In this document: positions 54,224 through 62,139 of the stretch, in pieces | How positions within the stretch are numbered: position 1 is the first letter of the stretch | Layout: every line of letters begins with the position of its first letter | DNA from: Alphaproteobacteria bacterium | GTDB taxonomy: Bacteria; Pseudomonadota; Alphaproteobacteria; Rhizobiales; Rhizobiaceae | DNA length: 64,000 nucleotides | NCBI GenBank assembly: GCA_024742485.1 | Contig: JANSYK010000001.1 | Span: 930,001-994,000 of the forward strand | Direction: 5' to 3' | Program-made: the position numbers and the translations under genes | Notes under the pieces: model-generated | Seen by the model: the letters and a program-made list of their open reading frames with translations, nothing else | Told to the model about the DNA's origin: nothing | Databases searched by the model: none

Positions 54224-57200
54224 TCTGCCGCCTCCTTTTTGGGGGTCGCGATCGCGGGGTTCGCCCCGTCCCGGTACGGCCCTTCCATCCAGTCAACCTT
54301 GTCGAGTTTGTGCACGATGACGAACTCGTCGCGGTTGGAGCCAACTGTGCCGTAATAGTTGAAGCCATAGGCCTGGTGGGCATAACCACCAATCATGTGG
54401 GTCGGTTTGACAATCGCCCGGGTGACGGAGTTGTGAATGCCGCCCCTTTGTCCGGTAACCTGCGATCCGGGTGTGTTCACCACCTTTTCCTGGGCGTGAT
54501 ACATATAGATCGTGCCCTCCTTCATGCGCTGTGAAACGACGGCCCGCGCCACGATCGCACCGTTGAGGTTGAACACCTCGACCCAGTCATTGTCGACGAG
54601 ACCGGCCTTTGCCGCGTCCGTCTCCGAGAGCCACACGACCGGACCGCCGCGATTGAGCGTCAGCATCAGGAGATTGTCCGAATAGGTCGAGTGAATACCC
54701 CATTTCTGGTGCGGCGTGATGAAATTCAGCACCACCTTGGGCTTGCCGTTGGATTTTGCCTCGATCATGGGATTGATCGTCTTGGTATCGATCGGCGGCC
54801 GATAGACGCAGAAGGCCTCGCCGAACGCCCGCATCCACAAATGATCCTGATAGAGCTGCTGACGACCGGTCATGGTACGCCATGGGATCAATTCATGGAC
54901 ATTGGTGTAGCCGGCATTGTAGCAGACCTTCTCCGACTCCAGGCCTGACCAGGTGGGAGACGAAATGATCTTGCGCGGCTGCGCAACCACATCGCGGAAA
55001 CGGATCTTCTCATCCTCCTTCGGTACCGCCAGGTGGCTGTGATCACGCCCGGTATTCTTCGACAGCGCTTCCCAGGCCTTGACCGCGACCTCGCCATTGG
55101 TCTCGGGTGCCAGCGAAAGGATGACTTCACTTGCATCAATGTCCGTCTCGATCCTCGGCCGACCCTTGGTCACGCCATCCTCGACAACGCCATTGAGCCG
55201 GCCCAGAAGTTCAACCTCATGCTCGGTGTTCCAGGAAATCCCCTTGCCGCCATTGCCGAGTTTATCCATCAAAGGACCCAACGCGGTGAAGCGCTTGTAA
55301 AGATTCGGATAATCCCTTTCGACCACTGCAATGTTCGGCATGGTGCGGCCCGGGATCGGCTCGACCTGGTCCTTCTTCCAGTCCTTGACGTCAAGTGCCT
55401 GGGCCAGTTCGGCCGGTGTGTCGTGCAGGATCGGGACCAGCACTACATCTTTCTCCACGCCCAGAACCTCGGGCGCCACTTCCGAGAACTTCTCGGCGAT
55501 GCCCTTGAAAATATCCCAGTCGCTGCGCGCATCCCAGGCCGGATCGGCAGCGCTCGACAGCGGATGAATGAAGGGATGCATGTCCGATGTGTTGAGATCG
55601 TTCTTCTCGTACCAGGTGGCCGTCGGCAGAACGATGTCGGAGTAGACGCAGGTCGTCGACATGCGGAAATCGAGGGTCACCAGCAGATCGAGTTTGCCTT
55701 CCGGCGCCTCGTCGTGCCAGGTGACATCCTTGCTGCGCTGGCGTCCCTCCTCGCCAAGATCCTTCCCCATCACCCCGTGCGATGTACCAAGCAAATGCTT
55801 GAGAAAGTACTCATGGCCCTTGCCCGACGAGCCCAAGAGGTTGGAGCGCCAGACAAACAGATTGCGCGGCCAGTTGGCCTCGTGATCCGGATCGTCGCAC
55901 GACATCCGGATTTTTCCGGATTTCAGCTTCGACGAAACATAGTCTTTTGCCTCCACGCCTTCTTCGGCCGCCATTCTGGCAACGTCCAGCGGATTGGTCT
56001 GGAGTTGCGGGGCGGATGGCAGCCAACCCATGCGCTCGGCCCGGACATTATAGTCGATCAGCGTTCCGTCCCACGGACCCTCCGGTGCCGTTGGCGACAG
56101 GATTTCATCCACTTCAAGGCTTTCGTAGCGCCACTGGTCGGTATGGGCGTAGAAGAAGGATGTGGAGTTCATCTGCCGCGGCGGGCGGCTCCAGTCGAGC
56201 CCGAAGGCCAACGGCAGCCAGCCGGTCTGCGGCCGCAGTTTCTCCTGTCCGACATAATGGCTCCAGCCACCGCCTGATTGTCCGACGCATCCGCACATCA
56301 CGAGAAGATTGATGATCCCGCGATAGTTCATGTCCATGTGGTACCAGTGATTCAGGCCGGCGCCGAGAATGACCATGGAGCGGCCATTGGTCTTTTCGGC
56401 ATTCGATGCAAATTCACGCGCAACGGCGATGATCTTGTCCCGGGAAACACCCGTGATCTTCTCGGCCCAGGCAGGTGTATAGGGCACATCGTCATCAAAG
56501 GACGTCGCACAGCTACTGTCATTCAGCCCGCGATCGAGACCATAATTGGCAACGAACAGATCGAAGACGGTGGCGACAAGCGCATCACCATCAGCCAGTT
56601 TGACCTTTTTTGCAGGAACCGACCGGACAAGCACACTGTCATGGTCCGTTCCCTCGAAATGGTCGTGCTCACGATTGCCAAAATAGGGAAAGGCGACAGG
56701 CGCTATCTCGTCATGGTCCCCGTCGAGAATCAGGCTGAGATCCAGTTCGACGTCCCTGCCCTTGCCGTCCTTGGATTCGAGGTTCCACTTGCCCTCTTCG
56801 CCCCAGCGAAAACCAATGGAGCCAAGCGGCGCGACCACGTCTCCGGACTGGCTGTCGACCGCCACCGTTTTCCATTCGGGATTGTTGTCCTCGCCAAGAC
56901 CATCCTTGAAGTCGGCTGCGCGCACCAGCCGGTCGGGAATGTACTTGCCGTCCTTTTTGACAAGACGAACAAGCATCGGCATATCCGTGTAGCGACGGCA
57001 GTAATCCTCGAAATACTCGGCTTGCCGATCCAGATGGAATTCCCTGAGAACCACGTGCCCAAGAGCCATGGCCAGAGCTGCATCGGTCCCCTGCTTTGGA
57101 TTGAGCCACATGTCGGAAAATTTCGCCGCTTCGGAGTAATCCGGAGAAACGACGACTGATTTTGCGCCCTTGTAGCGGACCTCCGTGTAAAAATGCGCAT

Positions 57201-57990
57201 CCGGTGTCCGGGTCTGCGGAACGTTGGAACCCCACAGCATCAGGAAGCCTGAATTGTACCAGTCGGCTGATTCCGGCACGTCCGTCTGTTCGCCCCAGGT
57301 CATCGGCGATGCCGGTGGCAGGTCGCAATACCAGTCGTAGAACGACATGCAGACCCCGCCGAGCAGTGACAGATAACGCGAGCCGGCGGCGTAGGACACC
57401 ATTGACATGGCCGGGATCGGCGAGAACCCGATGACCCTGTCGGGGCCCCATTTGCGCGCCGTATAGGCATTGGCCGCGGCAATGATCTCGTTGACTTCGT
57501 CCCAGCTTGCCCGCACGAAGCCACCCAGACCACGCACCTTGACATATTCGGCCCGCTTGGCCGGGTCTTCCTGGACCGCCGTCCAGGCACCGATGGGGGT
57601 CTTGACCACGCGCTCATTGCGCCAAAGTTTCAGCAAGCGCGAGCGGATCAGCGGATATTTCACCCGGTTTGCCGAATACATGTACCAGCTGTAGCTGGCG
57701 CCGCGTGAGCAGCCGCGCGGTTCATGATTGGGAAGGTCCGGACGTGTCCGCGGATAGTCGGTCTGCTGGGTTTCCCAGGTAACGATCCCACCCTTGACGT
57801 AGATTTTCCAGGAACAGGAGCCGGTGCAATTCACACCGTGGGTGGAACGGACGATCTTGTCGTGCTGCCAGCGCTTGCGGTAGGCGTCCTCCCAATCCCG
57901 GTTTTCACTTGTCGTGACCCCGTGCCCCTTGGAAAAGGTATCCGTGTCGGTTCGGGCCAGAAAATTCAGTCGGTCAAGGAGATGGCTCAT
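54220..57990 (-). CDS. narG: Respiratory nitrate reductase alpha subunit (Mo-bisMGD)
   Basis: 1256 residues, standard NarG length. HGVNCTGSCSW with GCSRGAS gives the FS0 cluster ligands His51, Cys55, Cys59 and Cys94. Asp223 in YDWYCDLPPASP is the molybdenum ligand. There is no Tat leader, only the short NarG-type N-terminus, as in cytoplasm-facing membrane enzymes. It reduces nitrate to nitrite in anaerobic respiration. GGAG precedes the ATG by seven bases. A hairpin lies in the 63-base gap to narK2. Confidence 0.97.
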   Translation of the reverse strand: MSHLLDRLNFLARTDTDTFSKGHGVTTSENRDWEDAYRKRWQHDKIVRSTHGVNCTGSCSWKIYVKGGIVTWETQQTDYPRTRPDLPNHEPRGCSRGASYSWYMYSANRVKYPLIRSRLLKLWRNERVVKTPIGAWTAVQEDPAKRAEYVKVRGLGGFVRASWDEVNEIIAAANAYTARKWGPDRVIGFSPIPAMSMVSYAAGSRYLSLLGGVCMSFYDWYCDLPPASPMTWGEQTDVPESADWYNSGFLMLWGSNVPQTRTPDAHFYTEVRYKGAKSVVVSPDYSEAAKFSDMWLNPKQGTDAALAMALGHVVLREFHLDRQAEYFEDYCRRYTDMPMLVRLVKKDGKYIPDRLVRAADFKDGLGEDNNPEWKTVAVDSQSGDVVAPLGSIGFRWGEEGKWNLESKDGKGRDVELDLSLILDGDHDEIAPVAFPYFGNREHDHFEGTDHDSVLVRSVPAKKVKLADGDALVATVFDLFVANYGLDRGLNDSSCATSFDDDVPYTPAWAEKITGVSRDKIIAVAREFASNAEKTNGRSMVILGAGLNHWYHMDMNYRGIINLLVMCGCVGQSGGGWSHYVGQEKLRPQTGWLPLAFGLDWSRPPRQMNSTSFFYAHTDQWRYESLEVDEILSPTAPEGPWDGTLIDYNVRAERMGWLPSAPQLQTNPLDVARMAAEEGVEAKDYVSSKLKSGKIRMSCDDPDHEANWPRNLFVWRSNLLGSSGKGHEYFLKHLLGTSHGVMGKDLGEEGRQRSKDVTWHDEAPEGKLDLLVTLDFRMSTTCVYSDIVLPTATWYEKNDLNTSDMHPFIHPLSSAADPAWDARSDWDIFKGIAEKFSEVAPEVLGVEKDVVLVPILHDTPAELAQALDVKDWKKDQVEPIPGRTMPNIAVVERDYPNLYKRFTALGPLMDKLGNGGKGISWNTEHEVELLGRLNGVVEDGVTKGRPRIETDIDASEVILSLAPETNGEVAVKAWEALSKNTGRDHSHLAVPKEDEKIRFRDVVAQPRKIISSPTWSGLESEKVCYNAGYTNVHELIPWRTMTGRQQLYQDHLWMRAFGEAFCVYRPPIDTKTINPMIEAKSNGKPKVVLNFITPHQKWGIHSTYSDNLLMLTLNRGGPVVWLSETDAAKAGLVDNDWVEVFNLNGAIVARAVVSQRMKEGTIYMYHAQEKVVNTPGSQVTGQRGGIHNSVTRAIVKPTHMIGGYAHQAYGFNYYGTVGSNRDEFVIVHKLDKVDWMEGPYRDGANPAIATPKKEAAE

Positions 57991-58013
57991 TGGGTAACTC
58001 CGATTTCAAAGGC

Positions 58014-58035
58014 GGCGGGCAACGGCGCGCCCGCC
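58014..58035. other. Hairpin between narK2 and narG
   Basis: GGCGGGC (58014-58020) and GCCCGCC (58029-58035) form a perfect 7-bp stem with an 8-base loop, 24 bases upstream of narG. No T-run follows on the - strand. It may be a processing or stability element setting different transporter and enzyme levels. Confidence 0.45.
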
Positions 58036-58053
58036 CGATGACGGTTCTCTCGA

Positions 58054-59661
58054 TCAGGGGTTCTGCACATAGGCGTTCTTGCGCAGATAGAACCACCAGT
58101 TGATGATGATGCAGAGCATGTAGAAGGCAGCGAAACCGTAGAGCGCCAGTTCAGGGGTCGCCAGCTTGATCTGCTCGCCCAGTACCTTCGGGATGATGAA
58201 GGCGCCATAGGCCGCCACCGCAGACGTCCAACCCAGAACCGGGCCGGCCTGCTCCTTGTCAAAGACAACCGCGATGGTGCGGAAGGTCGATCCGTTGCCA
58301 ATGCCGGTCGCAGTAAACAGGATCAGGAACAGGATCAGGAAGGGAATGAAATAGTCTTCCGGGGTTGCAGACGCGTAGGCCTGCTGCATGAAGTAGGCGA
58401 CACCGAGAGCACTCGCGACCATGACGACCGAGATGATCTGAGTCACCTTCGCGCCGCCCATCTTGTCGGAGATCATGCCGCCGAGCGGCCGGATCAAGGC
58501 ACCGATGAATGGCCCCATCCAGGCGAACATGAGGGCGCTGGGCCCGTTGGGATTGACCGTATCATGTGTCAGGACGCCATCGACGACGATATGCTGAAAG
58601 CCGAAGATCACCTTGATGGCCAGGGCAAAGGCGGCGGAATAGCCGATGAAAGAGCCGAACGTCATCGTGTAGATGATGGTCATTGCCCAGGTGTGTTTGT
58701 TGCCGAAGATCCGGTACTGGCGTGTCAGATTCTGACCGACCTGGCCGGGGATCATCTTCAGAAGAAGCACGGTTGCAGCAATCACCACTGGCAGAACCAG
58801 CCATTTCGAAACATTGAAGCCCGAACCGCCGACATCGGTCGGCAACATCAGCCAAAGACCCGCAGCGGCGGTCACCAGCCCGATGATCAGCATGAATGTG
58901 ATGATGGCAAAGGTGCTGATCGGATTGCCGATATCCGGCGAAACGTGCTCATCGCGAATATTGTTCATGCCGAACCAGCCCAGAAACGCGAGTGGTACGA
59001 GGAACACCAGCCAGATGAACCCGGCATTTTGAATATAGGTCTCGGATCCTGCCGGTATCTTGCCGATCAATGTGCCGCTGGTGTTTTGCAGGATCATAGC
59101 CTCGCCGCCGAAGATACCCATGGTCATTGCCAGCGGGACCAGGATCTGCATCGTGGTGACACCGAAATTGCCGAGCCCGGCATTCATACCAAGCGAGTAG
59201 CCCTGCATGCGCTTTGGGAAAAAGAAACTGATATTGGACATGGACGAGGCAAAATTGCCGCCGCCGATGCCGGACAGAAACGCAAGGATCTGAAACTGCC
59301 AAAGCGGTGTATCGGGATCAGTCAGTGCAAAACCCGTTCCGATTGCCGGGATCATCAGCAGCGCTGTCGTGAAGAAAATCGTGTTGCGCCCACCAGCGAT
59401 GCGAATGAAAAACGTGCTGGGTATGCGCAGGGTCGCTCCGGTCAGCCCAGCGATGGACGCCAGCGTGAACAGTTCCGATTTGTCGAACGGAAAGCCCAGA
59501 TTGAGCATCTGGACAGTAATGATGCCCCAGTAAAGCCAGACGGCAAATCCGCACAGAAGGCTGGGGATGGAGATCCACAGGTTCCTGTTTGCGATGGATT
59601 TGCCTTTACTGTCCCAGAATGTCTTGTCTTCGGGATCCCAGTTGCGAAGGTCCTGTCCCAC
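58054..59661 (-). CDS. narK: Nitrate/nitrite MFS transporter, NarK2-like
   Basis: 535 residues, twelve membrane helices with larger loops than the partner gene. GGGNFASSMSNISFFFPKRMQG is the nitrate signature near residues 135-156, and a second GNGSTFRTIAVVF-type signature lies near 450. RIPSTFFIRIAGGR supplies the conserved binding Arg region. Uses a GTG start at 59661 with AGGAG seven bases upstream. It lies upstream of narG on the same strand and probably exchanges nitrate and nitrite. Confidence 0.93.
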   Translation of the reverse strand: MGQDLRNWDPEDKTFWDSKGKSIANRNLWISIPSLLCGFAVWLYWGIITVQMLNLGFPFDKSELFTLASIAGLTGATLRIPSTFFIRIAGGRNTIFFTTALLMIPAIGTGFALTDPDTPLWQFQILAFLSGIGGGNFASSMSNISFFFPKRMQGYSLGMNAGLGNFGVTTMQILVPLAMTMGIFGGEAMILQNTSGTLIGKIPAGSETYIQNAGFIWLVFLVPLAFLGWFGMNNIRDEHVSPDIGNPISTFAIITFMLIIGLVTAAAGLWLMLPTDVGGSGFNVSKWLVLPVVIAATVLLLKMIPGQVGQNLTRQYRIFGNKHTWAMTIIYTMTFGSFIGYSAAFALAIKVIFGFQHIVVDGVLTHDTVNPNGPSALMFAWMGPFIGALIRPLGGMISDKMGGAKVTQIISVVMVASALGVAYFMQQAYASATPEDYFIPFLILFLILFTATGIGNGSTFRTIAVVFDKEQAGPVLGWTSAVAAYGAFIIPKVLGEQIKLATPELALYGFAAFYMLCIIINWWFYLRKNAYVQNP

Positions 59662-59680
59662 GTCTTTCTCCTGTTAAAGG

Positions 59681-59754
59681 CTGGCGCGTGAAAGCGCCGG
59701 TTTTCATGCCCGGTCGACCGGGTGTGACGGGCGGGCGCGGTTGCGCCCACCCGG
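59681..59754. other. Cascade of hairpins between the two narK genes
   Basis: The 99-base gap contains a stem CTGGCGC/GCGCCGG (59681-59700), a 14-bp perfect palindrome CCCGGTCGACCGGG (59709-59722), and a 6-bp stem GGGCGC/GCGCCC with a 4-base loop (59733-59748) enclosed by CCGGGTG and CACCCGG. Partial termination or mRNA processing after narK1 is possible; no T-run suits a - strand terminator. Confidence 0.45.
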
Positions 59755-59760
59755 TTGTGA

Positions 59761-61125
59761 TCAGGCCGTCTTCGCGGCACCACTCGACTGCCGTTCCGGT
59801 TCACCCGAAGATGGCTTGGCCAACGGCTGCTCGGGAACGTCGGACAGATATTTCTCGTCGCCCAGAGCAGGGTGACGGCGCATCTCCATCCGCCGTATCG
59901 CGATGTGCATCCAGACCGTCGAGACGGCAACCAGAACGAACATCAGCATGTAGGGAGCGGTCCACACCCCGGTGAAATCAAGCAGCAGACCGAATGCAAT
60001 CGGCAGGACGAAGCCGCCGAGCCCGCCGATCATGCCCACAAGACCGCCAACAGCACCCACATGGTGTGGGTAGTAGACCGGGATGTGTTTGTAGACGGCC
60101 GCCTTGCCGAGGCTCATGACGAAGCCGAGAATGACCGTAAGGGTGACGAAGAACGCAACGCCGATTCCGAAATCAAAGGTGATCGCACCGGAAATGCCCT
60201 GGACCGTATAGGACGTCTGCGGATAGCTCATCACAAACAGGCACGCCAGAGAGACCACAAAGGTCAGGTACATGACGAACCGCGCGCCCCACTTGTCCGA
60301 CATCCAGCCGCCAAGCGCGCGAAAGACCGAACCGGGCAGCGAATAGAGGCCGGCGAAAATGCCGGCGGTGGTCAGTTCCAGCCCATAGGCGCCGACATAG
60401 TAGCGCGGCAAGAACGAGGCGAGCGCCACAAATGCGCCGAAGACGAAGAAGTAGTAGGTGGCGAACCGCCAGACCTGGATGTTTTTCAGGGGCGCCAGTT
60501 GTTCCGCTGCCGAAACGGCTTTTGCGCCGGTCCGCTTGCGGCTGGCCTGGGCCGGGTCATCCTTGGCCAGAATGTAGAAAAGGACTGCGGTGATGGCGAG
60601 GACGATCGCGTAGACCCTTGCGGTTCCTTCCCATCCAACGGCGATCACAAGGAACGGTGCCGCGAAATTGGTCACGGCGGCACCGACATTGCCGGCGCCG
60701 AAAATGCCAAGCGCCGTGCCCTGATGTTCCTTGTCGAACCACTGGGAGACATAGGCAACGCCAACGATGAAGGATCCGCCCGCCAGACCGAGCCCCAGCG
60801 CCGCCAGAAGGAAAATCTCGTAGGTCTGGACCGATGTCAGGAGCCACACCGCAACGGCTGTGATCACCATCTGCAGAGGGAACATGATGCGGCCGCCATA
60901 TTGCTCGGTCCAGACACCGAGAAAAATCCGGCTGACCGAACCGGTCAGGATCGGCGTTGCGACCAACAGGCCGAACTGCGTATCAGACAGCCCCAATTCA
61001 CCTTTGATTTTCACGCCGATGATCGAAAAGATCGTCCAGACGGCGAAACAGACGGTGAATGCGAATGTGCTGAGCCCGAGTGCCCGGTACTGGTCCGGAC
61101 GGGTAACCCCTTCCAGGGAATGCAT
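59761..61125 (-). CDS. narK: Nitrate MFS transporter, NarK1-like
   Basis: 454 residues from ATG 61125, with GGGGGT about nine bases upstream; ATG 61140 (five residues longer) is also possible, and the frame is open to 61194. Twelve helices. STFAFTVCFAVWTIFSIIGV is the typical start, SRIFLGVWTEQYGGR the first conserved Arg region, and GLGLAGGSFIVGVAYVSQWF the nitrate signature. It is first gene of the nar block and faces a perfect FNR-type box. Type-1 NarK proteins are thought to import nitrate with protons, complementing the nitrate/nitrite exchange of type 2. Confidence 0.92.
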   Translation of the reverse strand: MHSLEGVTRPDQYRALGLSTFAFTVCFAVWTIFSIIGVKIKGELGLSDTQFGLLVATPILTGSVSRIFLGVWTEQYGGRIMFPLQMVITAVAVWLLTSVQTYEIFLLAALGLGLAGGSFIVGVAYVSQWFDKEHQGTALGIFGAGNVGAAVTNFAAPFLVIAVGWEGTARVYAIVLAITAVLFYILAKDDPAQASRKRTGAKAVSAAEQLAPLKNIQVWRFATYYFFVFGAFVALASFLPRYYVGAYGLELTTAGIFAGLYSLPGSVFRALGGWMSDKWGARFVMYLTFVVSLACLFVMSYPQTSYTVQGISGAITFDFGIGVAFFVTLTVILGFVMSLGKAAVYKHIPVYYPHHVGAVGGLVGMIGGLGGFVLPIAFGLLLDFTGVWTAPYMLMFVLVAVSTVWMHIAIRRMEMRRHPALGDEKYLSDVPEQPLAKPSSGEPERQSSGAAKTA

Positions 61126-61209
61126 GGATTTGACCCCCATACTTGTGAGCGGATCACGCCGCTCGTTCCAAAAGATGGAAGAAAATTCACGCACGCCCGT
61201 CCGGCACGC

Positions 61210-61223
61210 TTGATCCAGATCAA
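61210..61223. promoter_or_regulatory. FNR-type box upstream of narK1
   Basis: TTGATCCAGATCAA is an exact match to TTGAT-N4-ATCAA. Its centre is about 91 bases upstream of ATG 61125. A site at -41.5 would place the transcript start near 61175 and give a leader of about 50 bases, typical of class II activation by FNR/DNR proteins. Confidence 0.85.
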
Positions 61224-61346
61224 CACTCTCAGACGGTCAGGCAAAAACAAGGCGTCCGGAAGCACACGACAAGATATTGCCGGAAGGCCATCAATAGCTG
61301 TGATTGAAAGCCCGGCTCAGGACTGATACTTACGTCAAACAGAAAC

Positions 61347-61360
61347 TTGATAATTATCAA
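61347..61360. promoter_or_regulatory. Second FNR-type box, next to the regulator start
   Basis: TTGATAATTATCAA is a second exact TTGAT-N4-ATCAA match and a perfect 14-bp palindrome. It ends one base before the Shine-Dalgarno GGAGA of the regulator gene and 11 bases before its TTG start. It is too close to activate that gene from -41.5, so autorepression, or action on the divergent nar promoter, is more likely. Confidence 0.85.
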
Positions 61361-61371
61361 GGAGACCCGCA

Positions 61372-62070
61372 TTGCGTTCTTCAGATCTGCCACAAGTCCG
61401 GTCTCTCAGCCTGTTCGACGATATGGATGATTCGAGTTTTGATGCGCTGATGCAAACCGCCTATTTGCAGGTCTTTCCAGCCCAGCTGGAGCTGATCACC
61501 GAGGGCGATCCGGCTGACTTTCTCTACATCGTTACCGAGGGATGCGTTGAATTGTTCGCCCGGTCAAACGGGCGCGAATCGACCATGGCCATGGTGCGCC
61601 CGGTTGGCACATTCATCCTGGCTGCCGTGTTGAAGGATGCGGTCTATCTGATGTCGGCCCGCACAGCGCAACGCTCAAAGGTGCTGCTGATCCCATCGGA
61701 AAACGTCCGTGACATTTTCCAGAAGGATGAGCAGTTCGCCCGTTCGATTGTGGTTGAGCTGGCCAATTGCTACCGCAGCGTCGTGAAGGAACACAAGGAC
61801 CTCAAATTACGGAGCGCGGTTGAGCGCCTGGCGAACCGTCTGATCCGAATGCACAAGCAACAGGGCGAATCCGGAACACTGACCCTGCCCTTTGACAAAC
61901 GCACCCTGGCGTCCTTGCTCGGGATGACACCTGAAAACCTCTCGCGTGCATTCAACACCTTGCGACCCTATGGCGTCGATGTCGATGGCATGACGATTGG
62001 ACTGAACGACATCAAGTCGCTGGAAACACTTGCCAAACCAAACGTGTTGATTGACGACCAGCTGACGTGA
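61372..62070 (+). CDS. Crp/Fnr-family regulator of the nar block
   Basis: 232 residues from a TTG start supported by GGAGA six bases upstream. A cyclic-nucleotide-like beta-barrel (residues about 15-110) and dimer helix precede the C-terminal HTH. The recognition helix TPENLSRAFNTL places Glu188, Ser191 and Arg192 as the E-x-x-SR triad of FNR, which reads TTGAT. The four Fe-S Cys of FNR are absent: only Cys58 and Cys133 exist. So it is not an oxygen-sensing [4Fe-4S] FNR; a DNR/NnrR/NarR-like sensor of NO, nitrite or nitrate is more likely. It is divergent from narK1. Confidence 0.88.
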   Translation: MRSSDLPQVRSLSLFDDMDDSSFDALMQTAYLQVFPAQLELITEGDPADFLYIVTEGCVELFARSNGRESTMAMVRPVGTFILAAVLKDAVYLMSARTAQRSKVLLIPSENVRDIFQKDEQFARSIVVELANCYRSVVKEHKDLKLRSAVERLANRLIRMHKQQGESGTLTLPFDKRTLASLLGMTPENLSRAFNTLRPYGVDVDGMTIGLNDIKSLETLAKPNVLIDDQLT

Positions 62071-62139
62071 GTGCCCGCTCCGCACGAGACATATTCCAGT
62101 TTTTCGACCGGTCACACCTCGTGCAATGCTCTGACCGAA

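Noticed and set aside
55033-56277. 414-codon open frame antisense to narG
   Set aside because: Antisense to highly conserved NarG sequence; no independent evidence of coding.
58564-59691. 375-codon open frame antisense to narK2
   Set aside because: Shadow of a conserved transporter gene; no motif or Shine-Dalgarno support.
59872-61326. 484-codon + strand open frame antisense to narK1
   Set aside because: Highly charged, lacks any domain pattern, and lies opposite a well-supported 12-helix transporter.
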